Source of the DNA: Pseudomonadota bacterium
Lineage (GTDB): Bacteria; Pseudomonadota; Gammaproteobacteria; Xanthomonadales; Xanthomonadaceae
Assembly: GCA_963205415.1 (NCBI GenBank)
Contig: CAUJJS010000201.1
Location: 1 to 42,070 of the forward strand
Length of the DNA stretch: 42,070 nt
Direction: 5' to 3'
Shown: positions 7,868 to 16,104 of the stretch, in pieces
How the letters are laid out: each line of letters starts with the position of its first letter
Numbering within the stretch: the first letter of the stretch is position 1
The notes under the pieces: model-generated
Told to the model about the DNA's origin: nothing
Seen by the model: only the letters and a program-made list of their open reading frames with translations
The model's database searches: none
Position numbers and translations under genes: made by a program

Positions 7868-8159
7868 TGGCTGGGATGGCAGGATGACTCCGGGCCTCCT
7901 ACCCTTCGCCCTTCGGGCCAGCGACTGCGTCGCTGTTCCGATCCGCTCCAGGCGGTCAGGTCGAACCTGCGGTTCTCATCCTGCCACCTTGCCCACATCC
8001 ATTTTCCATATCTGGCTGGGGCGGCAGGATGACTCCGGGCATCCATACCCTTCGCCCTTCGGGCCAGCGGCTATGCCGCTGTTCCGATCCGCTCCAAGCG
8101 GATCAGGTCGAACCTGCGGTTCTCATCCTGCCACCTTGCCCACATCCATTTTTCATATC
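7868..8159 (-). repeat. Two tandem, foldable repeats of about 146 bp carrying tRNA-Gln 3'-end copies
   Basis: The noncoding stretch 7759-8159 holds two tandem units of about 145-147 bp (about 7868-8012 and 8013-8159). Each begins with a copy of the tRNA-Gln 3' end: exact over about 18 nt at 8013-8030, degenerate at 7868-7885. In each unit GGCAGGATGA (7878-7887; 8023-8032) can pair with TCATCCTGCC (7976-7985; 8123-8132). This encloses small hairpins GCCC-TTC-GGGC, AGCGRC-NNN-GYCGCT, a GATCCGC stem and CAGGT-CGA-ACCTG. One stem differs between units by a paired A-T to G-C change, which keeps the fold. No convincing ORF is present. From 7759 to 7867 I see only the prs leader. Confidence 0.75.
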
Positions 8160-8234
8160 TGGCTGGGGCGGCAGGATTCGAACCTGCGAATGCCGGGATC
8201 AAAACCCGGTGCCTTACCACTTGGCGACGCCCCA
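8160..8234 (-). tRNA. tRNA-Gln (anticodon UUG)
   Basis: On the minus strand the 75-nt gene has a perfect 7-bp acceptor stem (TGGGGCG with CGCCCCA) and a D arm GCCAAGTGGTAAGGC. The anticodon stem CCGGG/CCCGG surrounds TTTTGAT with anticodon TTG, and the T arm contains GGTTCGAATCC. The discriminator base is G and CCA is encoded. It lies 38 nt downstream of ispE in the same direction and upstream of the tandem repeats and prs. Confidence 0.97.
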
Positions 8235-8272
8235 ACATGTTCAATCCGACCTTCGCATCGAAGGCCTTCGAT

Positions 8273-9175
8273 TCATTTTTCGGCCGTGCCTGCACCCGCG
8301 CCATTCAGTCGCAGTGCGCGATGCAGGGCCGACTCATCACGCCCTTGCACCACCCAACCACGCCAATGCCGAGGAAGCTGAGTACATACGGCTTCCGCGT
8401 CGGCCTGGGCTTCAAATGCCAAAAACACGCCCGATCCCGTTCCGGTGAGTTGCGGCCTGCCAAAGCCTGCCAGCCACTCCATTGCGGTTCTGACTTCGGG
8501 GCAGCGCGCACGCAGCACCGGTTCGAACGCATTGCCGCTCACGGACCCGGAAAGGAAGTCGGCTATTGTCGCGGGCGGCGCATCGCGCGTCAAATCCGGC
8601 GCCGCAAACAGTTCAGCCGTGGGTACGCCCACGCCGGGATCGACCAACACGTACCAGCGCGGCGACAAGGCCAAGGGCGCGAGTCGTTCACCCACGCCTT
8701 CGGCAAAGGCACTTCGGCCGCGAACGAACACGGGCACATCGGCGCCGAGCGACAAACCGATGGATGCCAAGACGTCTTCGTCCAAATTCAGGCCCCATAG
8801 GTGGTTCAGGCCAACCAGCACGCTGGCTGCATCGGAACTGCCACCGCCGAAACCGCCGCCTTGCGGAATGTGTTTGTCGATGTCGATCTCAACACCGAGC
8901 GCACAGAGAGTTGCCGCTTGCAGCGCCTTGGCAGCACGCACCGCCAAGTCAGCCTCGGCCGGTACCCCGGCGCCGCCACGATGCCGCAGGATCGCCCCAT
9001 CCTGTCGCACGCGCAGGTGCAGCCAGTCGCCCCAGTCGAGCAACTGGAACACGGTCTGCAGGCGGTGATAGCCATCCTCTCGCCGGCCGAGGATGCGTAG
9101 AAACAGATTGAGTTTGGCCGGCGCCGGCCAGTGACTCCAGCCATCGGCGCTGGGAGGCGGCAAGACGTCGTACAT
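8273..9175 (-). CDS. ispE: 4-diphosphocytidyl-2-C-methyl-D-erythritol kinase
   Basis: IspE phosphorylates CDP-methylerythritol in the non-mevalonate (MEP) isoprenoid pathway. The 300-aa protein is a GHMP kinase: PAPAKLNLFLRILGRREDGYH (about 17-37, with the catalytic lysine K21), the glycine-rich ATP loop IPQGGGFGGGSSDAAS (103-118), the conserved GADVPVF with D146, and a C-terminal GTGSGVF motif. I chose the ATG at 9175, 7 nt after the lolB stop; the open frame extends upstream into lolB but the family starts near this point. The lolB-ispE-tRNA-Gln-prs order is typical of gammaproteobacteria. Confidence 0.96.
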   Translation of the reverse strand: MYDVLPPPSADGWSHWPAPAKLNLFLRILGRREDGYHRLQTVFQLLDWGDWLHLRVRQDGAILRHRGGAGVPAEADLAVRAAKALQAATLCALGVEIDIDKHIPQGGGFGGGSSDAASVLVGLNHLWGLNLDEDVLASIGLSLGADVPVFVRGRSAFAEGVGERLAPLALSPRWYVLVDPGVGVPTAELFAAPDLTRDAPPATIADFLSGSVSGNAFEPVLRARCPEVRTAMEWLAGFGRPQLTGTGSGVFLAFEAQADAEAVCTQLPRHWRGWVVQGRDESALHRALRLNGAGAGTAEK

Positions 9176-9182
9176 GATCGTG

Positions 9183-9794
9183 TCAGGGCGCAGGCTCAAT
9201 CGCCCATTCGTCCACGACCAGACGAATGCGCTGCGGCCCGCGTTCGGCAAACACCTTGAGCGGCAAGGTCAGTCCACCCGCCACGCCAAACTGTCGGTAC
9301 TCGATGGTCCAGCCATATTGCAGGATCGACGCCGGCAAACCCTTGTCGTCGAATGCGATGTCGCTCGGGGCGCGGGACGCGCGCATGCCACGAACCCAGG
9401 CCGCCAGATCCTCCAGGGGCACGTTCCAACCCAGACGCTCGCGCAGCAGACTACTGGCGTCGGCGCCCTCGAAAGGCCCGCCGTCCAGGCCTTCCAGGCG
9501 CGCATGACCGGGGCCGCCGCTCAAGCGCCAACTGCGGCGCGTCACGGGCGCATTGAGGCTGATGACGAAGGCGTCGCCATCCTGTTGCCAGACGATGCGC
9601 CCACTGCCGTTGTCGCGTCCATCCGATACCGCAATGCGCCCGGTCAGGCGCCAGTGTGGCCGTTGCGCGAGCGACTTCTCACGATCGGCTTGCGCCTTCA
9701 GTTCGCCTTGCACGTTGTCGGCACGACGCGGTGCCGTGGCGCAAGCAGACAACAGACCCAGCGCAAGCACCAACAGCACACGCCGCAAGATCAT
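9183..9794 (-). CDS. lolB: Outer-membrane lipoprotein insertion factor LolB
   Basis: LolB receives lipoproteins from LolA and inserts them into the inner leaflet of the outer membrane. The 203-aa protein starts with a lipoprotein signal peptide (MILRRVLLVLALGLLSAC) whose lipobox LSAC makes C18 the lipidated residue. The mature part matches LolB: HWRLTGRIAVSDG, SWRLSGG, LLRERLGWNVPLEDLAAWVRG and ILQYGWTIEYRQF. It overlaps the upstream TPR gene by 4 nt (ATGA) and is followed by ispE after 7 nt, so the three genes form one transcript. Confidence 0.95.
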   Translation of the reverse strand: MILRRVLLVLALGLLSACATAPRRADNVQGELKAQADREKSLAQRPHWRLTGRIAVSDGRDNGSGRIVWQQDGDAFVISLNAPVTRRSWRLSGGPGHARLEGLDGGPFEGADASSLLRERLGWNVPLEDLAAWVRGMRASRAPSDIAFDDKGLPASILQYGWTIEYRQFGVAGGLTLPLKVFAERGPQRIRLVVDEWAIEPAP

Positions 9795-11446
9795 GGCTCA
9801 CGCACCTGCGCCGGCAATTCTTCCAGCACCCGCCGCAACGCCGGGCTGTCGGGATCCAGTTCACGCGCCAGCCGCAGGATCGAGCGTGCTTCATCCAGTT
9901 GATTCAAAGCCGCCAGAACCCGCGCCAGATGTGCAGCCACTTCCGCATCGCGTTGTTGTTCGAACGCGCGCTTGAGATAAGGCAAGGCTTCGGCATCGCG
10001 GCCCAGCCGATGCAAGGCCCAGCCCATGCTGTCCTGAATGGCCGCCGAGTCTGGCTTGAGCGCCAGCGCCTTCTCGATCAATGCCAGCCCTTCCTCGCGT
10101 TGCTCGGTCCGATCGACCAAGGTGTAGCCGAGCGCATTGAGCCAGTCGGGCTCCTCCGGCTCGGCCGCCAACAGTACGCGCAGGTCAGCCACGGCGGCAT
10201 CGACCTGATCGTTGCGCTCGTAGGCCAAGGCACGGTTGTAGCGCAGGGTGGCATCGTCTTCGAAGATCGAAAGCCCGCGCCCCAAGGCGGAAATTTCAGC
10301 CACCGTGTCCTTGCGTTCACGCGCCAGTTCGGCCTCCACCAGATAAGCATCGCGCACGATGTCGGCCCATTCGCTGTCGCTGGCCTGGATCTCGCGCAAC
10401 ACGTCCAGCGAGGCCGCTTCATCGCCGCTGCGGGCCAACAACACGGCGATGCGCAGGCGTCCTTGCTCACGCTGAATACCGCCCGGAATGCGGCGATAGA
10501 ACGCCAGCGCCTCGGGCAACTTCTCCAGCATCTCGGCGATCTGGCCCAATAACATCAAGCGCACCGGAGAGGACTCATCCTTGGGGGTGCGATCGACCAG
10601 GGCGGTGTAAAGACGCTCAAGGCCGGCCATGTCCTTGGCCGCAGACAGGTAGGCCGCGCGCGCCGCCGCCACCCGATCCTCCTCGCCGGCCGCTTCCAGA
10701 AGACTTGCAGCTTTGGCGGGATCATTCATGGCGTTGAACTGCGCGGCCAGCGCAAGACGATCGGCCACGCTCATCTCGGGCACGGCCGCTGCCGCATCGA
10801 GGCTGCGTTTTGCAAGCGCCATATCCTTGCGGGTCACGGCATCTTCGGCTTGCCAGATCAAGGCCTGCACCTGCGCCGGAAACTTCCCGACCACGGCCTG
10901 CGCAAGGCGGCTGTAGAGCGATCGATCATTCAAACGCAGTGCCACGCCACCCATCGCCAGCCACGCATCAAAATTGGCCGGCATGCGATCGGTATCGAGC
11001 AGGGAACCGATCAGACGACTGGCCAGAGCCGTATCGGCGGCAGATGCCAAGGCCGCGGCGGCGCGGCGCCAGCCGTCAGGCTGTGCGAACAATTGATCCA
11101 GTGCGGTTGCAGCATCGGCCTGGCGACCCTCCAGCAACGCCAGGCGCAGACGCGCCGCGGGCAGTTCCGGAGCGTTCGGTGCCAACTGCGCCCAGCGCGC
11201 CAAGCCGCGCCGCGTCAGAGCTGCGTCCTTGGCTGCCAAGGCCGCTCGCACCGCGCGTTCGGCAACGTTGGCATCCGTGCTGTGCTCGGCAGCCCGTGCG
11301 TAGGCCTTGGCCGCGACGGTGGCATCGCCTTGCTGCAGGGCAAACTCGCCCTCCAACAAAGGCTCCAGCGCCTCATCCAGGCCCGCGGACACCGCCGGCA
11401 AAGGCACGAGCAGTGCCAGCAACAGGTAAACTAGGAGTCGTTGCAT
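9791..11446 (-). CDS. Exported tetratricopeptide-repeat protein
   Basis: The 551-aa protein has an N-terminal signal peptide (MQRLLVYLLLALLVPLPAVSA, cleavage near residue 21). The rest is almost entirely alpha-helical TPR-type repeats. Clear C-terminal repeats contain ALGYTLVDRTEQREEGLALI, DSMGWALHRLGRDAEALPYL and HLARVLAALNQLDEARSIL. No lipobox is seen, so it is probably periplasmic. TPR proteins of this type just upstream of lolB are common in xanthomonads and pseudomonads and are presumed envelope scaffolds, but no function is proven from sequence. I chose the ATG at 11446, which starts the signal peptide. The gene is divergent from hemA with an 82-bp shared promoter region. Confidence 0.88.
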   Translation of the reverse strand: MQRLLVYLLLALLVPLPAVSAGLDEALEPLLEGEFALQQGDATVAAKAYARAAEHSTDANVAERAVRAALAAKDAALTRRGLARWAQLAPNAPELPAARLRLALLEGRQADAATALDQLFAQPDGWRRAAAALASAADTALASRLIGSLLDTDRMPANFDAWLAMGGVALRLNDRSLYSRLAQAVVGKFPAQVQALIWQAEDAVTRKDMALAKRSLDAAAAVPEMSVADRLALAAQFNAMNDPAKAASLLEAAGEEDRVAAARAAYLSAAKDMAGLERLYTALVDRTPKDESSPVRLMLLGQIAEMLEKLPEALAFYRRIPGGIQREQGRLRIAVLLARSGDEAASLDVLREIQASDSEWADIVRDAYLVEAELARERKDTVAEISALGRGLSIFEDDATLRYNRALAYERNDQVDAAVADLRVLLAAEPEEPDWLNALGYTLVDRTEQREEGLALIEKALALKPDSAAIQDSMGWALHRLGRDAEALPYLKRAFEQQRDAEVAAHLARVLAALNQLDEARSILRLARELDPDSPALRRVLEELPAQVREP

Positions 11447-11528
11447 CGTTTTCAGTCTGTCCACGATCGGCGTTCTTCAGCGCGCATTGCGCTGTGCGGC
11501 CGGCACGAAAGTCTAACCCAAGCCACCC
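11447..11528. promoter_or_regulatory. Divergent promoter region between the TPR gene and hemA
   Basis: The 82-bp gap must hold the promoters of two operons (TPR-lolB-ispE leftward, hemA-prfA-roxA rightward). I see a short GCGC-rich dyad near 11480-11492 but no convincing -35/-10 pair. Confidence 0.4.
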
Positions 11529-12845
11529 ATGACCCTGCTGGCCCTCGGCCTGAATCACACCACGGCGCCAATCACGGTGCGCGAAAAGCTGGCCATCGCG
11601 CCTGCCGCGCTCGGCTCGGCGCTGCGTGATTTTGGCGCCCAGCCGGGCGTGACCGAGGCGGCGCTGCTTTCAACCTGCAATCGCACCGAAGTCTATTGTC
11701 GTGTGGAACGGGGGGCCGAGCATCTACCCGCGTCCTGGCTGGCGCAGCTCGGACAACTCTCAACCGAACAACTCAGTACCCACCTCTATCGTCACGAGGG
11801 CAGTGCCGCCGTGCGGCATTTGTTCCGCGTCGCCGTGGGTCTGGACTCGATGGTGTTGGGCGAGCCGCAGATTCTGGGTCAGGTCAAGGATGCCTGGCAG
11901 GCCGCGCGCGACCACGGCACCCTCAAGACGCCACTGGATCAACTGTTCCAGCAAAGCTTCGCGGTCGCCAAACGCGCCCGCACCGACACCGCCATCGGCA
12001 GCCAACCGGTGTCGGTCGCGTTTGCCGCGGTGCGCCTGGCCGAGCAAGCCTTTTCCGCGCTGGATCACGCCACCGTGCTCTTGATTGGTGCCGGCGACAC
12101 CATCGAACTGGCCGCGCGCCATCTTTCCGAACACAAGGTCCACCGCCTGCTGGTGGCCAATCGCAGCCTCGAAAACGCGCATGCCTTGGCAAGCCGCTAC
12201 GGTGGAACCGCGATGACACTGGAGGATTTGCAGCAGCATCTCGCCGAAGCCGACATCGTATTGAGCGCCACCGCCAGCCCGAACCCAATCCTGCACAAGA
12301 GCTCCGTGCACGCGGCGCTGCAAGCACGCCGTCACCGCCCGATGTTCCTCTTGGACCTCGCCATGCCACGCGACATCGAGCCGAGCGTGTCCGAACTCGA
12401 GGATGCCTTCCTCTACGACCTCGACCATCTGGAGCAAGTCATCGAAGGCAACCGCCGCTCTCGGCGCGCAGCCGCCGAGCAGGCCGAGGCCATCATCGAC
12501 CTGCAAGTGGAGCATTACCTGGCCTGGTGGCGCGCCAACGACAATCAGGATGCGCTGCGACAACTGCGCCAACGCGGTGAAGCCACGCGCGATGCCGTGC
12601 TGGCGCGCGCCGACGAACTCTTGGCGCAGGGCAAATCGCCACAACAGGCACTGCACTATCTGGCCCATACCCTCACCAACAAACTCCTGCATGCGCCCAG
12701 CGTGATGCTGCGTCAGGCCGCGCAGCAAGGCGATCACGACCTGCTCGATGCCGCCGTTCGCCTGCTTGGCGACAAAGACCCTTCCACACCCGCCAACCAT
12801 GACCCTCACGCCCAGCATCCGCCGCAAGCTCGACGCGCTCGCTGA
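11529..12845 (+). CDS. hemA: Glutamyl-tRNA reductase
   Basis: HemA reduces glutamyl-tRNA(Glu) to glutamate-1-semialdehyde, the first committed step of tetrapyrrole synthesis in the C5 pathway. The 438-aa protein starts [20 protein letters not shown] and has the active-site motif [10 protein letters not shown] with nucleophile C50. The substrate-domain [14 protein letters not shown] and an NADP-binding [15 protein letters not shown] segment (about 180-195) follow, then the C-terminal dimerisation helix. The C-terminus (about 15 residues, [15 protein letters not shown]) is encoded by the region where prfA starts in another frame, a 47-nt overlap, and looks like an acquired tail. HemA-prfA adjacency is classical in gammaproteobacteria. 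Confidence 0.97.
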   Translation: MTLLALGLNHTTAPITVREKLAIAPAALGSALRDFGAQPGVTEAALLSTCNRTEVYCRVERGAEHLPASWLAQLGQLSTEQLSTHLYRHEGSAAVRHLFRVAVGLDSMVLGEPQILGQVKDAWQAARDHGTLKTPLDQLFQQSFAVAKRARTDTAIGSQPVSVAFAAVRLAEQAFSALDHATVLLIGAGDTIELAARHLSEHKVHRLLVANRSLENAHALASRYGGTAMTLEDLQQHLAEADIVLSATASPNPILHKSSVHAALQARRHRPMFLLDLAMPRDIEPSVSELEDAFLYDLDHLEQVIEGNRRSRRAAAEQAEAIIDLQVEHYLAWWRANDNQDALRQLRQRGEATRDAVLARADELLAQGKSPQQALHYLAHTLTNKLLHAPSVMLRQAAQQGDHDLLDAAVRLLGDKDPSTPANHDPHAQHPPQARRAR

Positions 12846-13887
12846 GCGGCACGAGGAAGTCGGGCGCTTGCTGCTCGAACCCTCGGTTAGCGCCGATCCC
12901 AAGCACTTCCGCGAACTGTCGCGCGAATACGCCCACCTGAGCGAGGTCAGTCAATCGCTGGCGCAGTATCGACAGGCCGAAGATGCGCTGGCCACCGCCG
13001 AAGAATTGTGCGGCGACGCGGAGATGCGCGATCTGGCGTTCGAGGAAATCCGCAACCAGCGCGAGCGCATCGAACAACTCACGCAAAGCCTGAACCTGTT
13101 GCTGCTGCCATCCGATCCACGCGATGAGGGCAACCTGTTTCTGGAAGTGCGCGCCGGTACCGGCGGCGATGAAGCTGCGATCTTTGCCGGCGACCTGTTC
13201 CGCATGTACGCGCGTTACGCCGAATCCTGCGGCTGGCGGGTGGAAACCCTGAGCGCAAGCCTCGGCGAACATGGCGGCTTCAAGGAAGTCGTCGCACGCA
13301 TCGAAGGTCGCGGCGCCTTCGCACAACTCAAGTTCGAGTCCGGCACCCACCGCGTGCAACGCGTGCCGGAAACCGAATCCCAAGGCCGCATCCACACCTC
13401 GGCCGCCACCGTGGCGATCTTGCCGGAAACGGACGACATCGAGGACATCGAGATCAAGGACTCGGATTTGCGCGTGGACACCTTTCGCGCCTCCGGTGCC
13501 GGTGGTCAGCATGTCAACAAGACCGACTCCGCCATCCGCATCACCCACCTCCCCAGCGGCATCGTGGTGGAGTGTCAGGACGAGCGCAGCCAGCACAAGA
13601 ATCGCGCCCGCGCGCTGTCGCTGCTCAAGGCCCGCCTGCTCGACGATGCACGCGCACAACAAACCGCAGCGCAAGCCGAATCCCGACGCGTGCAGGTGGG
13701 TTCGGGTGATCGCAGCCAGCGCATCCGCACCTACAACTTCCCACAAGGGCGAATCACCGATCACCGCATCAACCTGACGCTCTACCGCCTGCCCGAGATA
13801 CTGGCCGGCGACCTGTCCGAGCTGATCGAAACGCTTCGACGCGAGCATCAGGCCGACGAACTCACGCTTGCCAGCGCCGCTGACTGA
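12799..13887 (+). CDS. prfA: Peptide chain release factor 1
   Basis: RF1 recognises UAA and UAG and triggers peptide release. The 362-aa protein has the codon-recognition segment [18 protein letters not shown], where the PxT tripeptide is PET. The catalytic GGQ lies at 235-237 in [20 protein letters not shown] long N-terminal helical domain comes first. The ATG at 12799 gives [20 protein letters not shown], matching the family; it lies inside hemA, so translation is probably coupled. The usual downstream prmC (RF glutamine methyltransferase) is not next; instead a ribosomal oxygenase gene follows after 3 nt. Confidence 0.97.
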   Translation: MTLTPSIRRKLDALAERHEEVGRLLLEPSVSADPKHFRELSREYAHLSEVSQSLAQYRQAEDALATAEELCGDAEMRDLAFEEIRNQRERIEQLTQSLNLLLLPSDPRDEGNLFLEVRAGTGGDEAAIFAGDLFRMYARYAESCGWRVETLSASLGEHGGFKEVVARIEGRGAFAQLKFESGTHRVQRVPETESQGRIHTSAATVAILPETDDIEDIEIKDSDLRVDTFRASGAGGQHVNKTDSAIRITHLPSGIVVECQDERSQHKNRARALSLLKARLLDDARAQQTAAQAESRRVQVGSGDRSQRIRTYNFPQGRITDHRINLTLYRLPEILAGDLSELIETLRREHQADELTLASAAD

Positions 13888-13890
13888 TCC

Positions 13891-15081
13891 ATGACCACGA
13901 CACCCCCACCAATTGAACGCCGGGCCAATGACGAGCACTTCCTGGGCCTTCCCATCGAGCGTTTCCTGCATGACTACTGGCAACAGCATCCGCTCTTGGT
14001 GCGCGGCGCCTTCACCCACTTCGCCAGTCCGATCACGCCGGATGAACTGGCTGGACTGGCCTGCGAGGACGGCGCACTGGCGCGTCTGGTCGTGCACGAC
14101 GCCGCAGCGGATCGCTGGCAGGTTCATACCGGTCCATTCGAAGAAACCCGTTTCTCGCAACTGCCCGAACGCGATTGGACCTTGCTGGTGCAGGACGTGG
14201 ACAAATGGGATGCCGATGTCGCGGAACTGCTGAAGCATTTCGCCTTCCTGCCGCGCTGGCGCATCGACGACATCATGGTCAGCTATGCCGCGCCCGAGGG
14301 CTCGGTGGGCGCGCATGTGGATCAATACGATGTCTTCCTGATCCAGGGCCTCGGCCGACGGCGTTGGCAGATCGACACCCAGCCCCATCCTCCGCAACTT
14401 TTTCGCGAGGATGTCGAACTGAAATTGCTGCAAACCTTCGCACCCAATCACGACTGGGTGCTGGAACCGGGCGATCTGCTCTATCTGCCACCCGGCGTGC
14501 CACATCACGGTGTGGCCGTGGACGAATGCATGACGCTGTCGGTCGGCATGCGCGCCCCCAGCCACGGTGAACTGGTGTCCGATCTGGCCGATCATCTGGC
14601 CGCAAGCCTGCCCGAGTCGGCGCGCTATGGCGATGCCGGAACCACGCTGGCCTCCGCTGACGGCCGTATCGACTCCACGGTCCTGAAGCGCGTGCGCACG
14701 GCTTTGCAGAGCCTCCAGAACATCGACGATTCAAGTTTGGCCGACTGGTTCGGTGATTTCATCACCCGCTATCGCAGCGCCGGCGACATCGTACCGCCAC
14801 CCAAACTGCCCAAGCCGAGCGCCATCGAAAAGGAACTATTGGCCGGCGAACGCCTGCATCTGCACCCCTTGGCACGTTGCGCCTGGCGCGAACAGGCGCG
14901 GCGTGCCATCGTCCATATCGATGGCGAGCGATTCACCGCCGGGCTGGAACTGGCACAACACCTGGCCTGCGCACGACCCTTGGTGGTCGATGAATATGCA
15001 ACGCTGGACCACGACGACCGCACCCTGGTGCAACATCTGGTCCGACGCGGCATTCTGGTGCTGTCCCAAACCCGAGAATGA
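13891..15081 (+). CDS. roxA: RoxA/YcfD-like JmjC cupin, ribosomal protein arginine hydroxylase
   Basis: This 396-aa protein resembles the YcfD/RoxA family of 2-oxoglutarate/Fe(II) oxygenases, which hydroxylate an arginine of ribosomal protein uL16. The JmjC cupin core (about 90-220) shows the metal-binding HxD of GAHVDQYDVFL (H142, D144). The distal histidine falls in LPPGVPHHGVAV (H205 or H206). The GRRRWQID motif between them carries a likely 2-oxoglutarate contact. A dimerisation helix region and a winged-helix-like C-terminal domain follow, as in the family. It starts 3 nt after prfA and ends 3 nt before the GNAT gene, so one transcript with two translation-related genes is likely. Substrate identity is inferred from the family. 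Confidence 0.88.
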   Translation: MTTTPPPIERRANDEHFLGLPIERFLHDYWQQHPLLVRGAFTHFASPITPDELAGLACEDGALARLVVHDAAADRWQVHTGPFEETRFSQLPERDWTLLVQDVDKWDADVAELLKHFAFLPRWRIDDIMVSYAAPEGSVGAHVDQYDVFLIQGLGRRRWQIDTQPHPPQLFREDVELKLLQTFAPNHDWVLEPGDLLYLPPGVPHHGVAVDECMTLSVGMRAPSHGELVSDLADHLAASLPESARYGDAGTTLASADGRIDSTVLKRVRTALQSLQNIDDSSLADWFGDFITRYRSAGDIVPPPKLPKPSAIEKELLAGERLHLHPLARCAWREQARRAIVHIDGERFTAGLELAQHLACARPLVVDEYATLDHDDRTLVQHLVRRGILVLSQTRE

Positions 15082-15084
15082 GCC

Positions 15085-16008
15085 ATGAGCACCCAGGGCT
15101 TTCGCATCGAAACGGCACGTTACCCCGAGGATCTGGCTGATCTGCGCGCCGTGCGCGAGCCGGTCTTCATCATCGAGCAAGCCGTACCCGTGGAACTGGA
15201 ATGGGATGAGCTGGATCCACTCAGCCACCACGTTCTGGCACGCGATGCCCAAGGCGCCGCCATCGGTACCGCGCGATTGACGCCGCAACAGAGCATCGGT
15301 CGCATGGCGGTATTGCACCACTGGCGTGGTCGCGGCGTCGGCGCCGCGTTGTTGCAGGCGCTGATCGCTCAGGCGCGCGCACGGGGGTATGCCTTCGTCG
15401 AACTGCACGCACAAACCCATGCCATCGGTTTCTACGAACGCTTCGGCTTCGCCGCATTTGGCCCCGAATACGACGAAGCCGGCATTCCTCACCGCAGCAT
15501 GCGCCTGATGCTGAACGAGGATGCCGACGAACGCGCCTTGCGCGAAGTGGATTCGGCCGCGGAACTGGCCGATCTGAGCCTGACCGTGCTGCGCGCCGGC
15601 CGGCGCGAACTGGTGATCTACACCCGCGACCTGGATCCAGCCCTGCTCGACAACCGCGAAGCCCTGGATGCCTTGCGCGGCTTTGCCACCGGCGCCCGTG
15701 ACGCCATGCTGCGCGTGCTGGTGCAGGACCTGCGCCGCGCCGTGCAGGAAGGTCATGGCCTGATCACATTGGCACAACGCCTGTCCAGCCACGTCAGCAT
15801 TCGCGTGGTCGAGACCGAACCCGACCTGCAGTACGCCGCCGGTTTCATCCTCAATGACCAAGGCGGTTACGTGTTCCGCCCGATCGCCACACGCCCCGAG
15901 GCCAGCGCCTGCCTACGTGACCGCGCCCGCCAGCGCCAGTTGCTGTCTTACTTCAACGAAGTCTGGGAACGCGCAAGGCCAGCCAGCGAATTGCGCCCTT
16001 TGAGCTGA
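15085..16008 (+). CDS. GNAT-family acetyltransferase with an extra C-terminal domain
   Basis: The 307-aa protein has an N-terminal GNAT domain (about 5-150). The acetyl-CoA loop is RMAVLHHWRGRGVGAALLQAL, listed here as VLHHWRGRGVGAALL, and the usual FYERFGF motif follows at about 112-118. The C-terminal half (about 155-305) contains VLRAGRRELVIYTRDLDPALLD and looks like a separate domain of the DUF7931 type found in xanthomonads, possibly phospholipase-D-like in fold. The acceptor substrate is unknown. It is the fourth gene of the hemA-prfA-roxA transcript with a 3-nt gap. Confidence 0.8.
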   Translation: MSTQGFRIETARYPEDLADLRAVREPVFIIEQAVPVELEWDELDPLSHHVLARDAQGAAIGTARLTPQQSIGRMAVLHHWRGRGVGAALLQALIAQARARGYAFVELHAQTHAIGFYERFGFAAFGPEYDEAGIPHRSMRLMLNEDADERALREVDSAAELADLSLTVLRAGRRELVIYTRDLDPALLDNREALDALRGFATGARDAMLRVLVQDLRRAVQEGHGLITLAQRLSSHVSIRVVETEPDLQYAAGFILNDQGGYVFRPIATRPEASACLRDRARQRQLLSYFNEVWERARPASELRPLS

Positions 16009-16104
16009 CACGCAGACACCGCACGCTTGGGCCATGCGCGCGCCTCACCTACAATGAGCGGCTTCCCGCAACGATCGAGCGGCCCGCTGGCGGCCGGCAT
16101 TTCC

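Noticed and set aside
7868..8159. Possible CRISPR array
   Set aside because: Only two units of about 146 bp with no short repeats, spacers or cas genes; the units carry tRNA 3'-end sequence instead.
8160..8234. tRNA-Gln as the attachment site of the integrase at 2752-3990
   Set aside because: ychF, pth, rplY and prs lie between them with normal synteny, so this element is not inserted at this tRNA.
12673..14595. 640-aa open frame on the minus strand over prfA and roxA
   Set aside because: It is antisense to two clear genes with intact family motifs; long antisense frames are expected in high-GC DNA.
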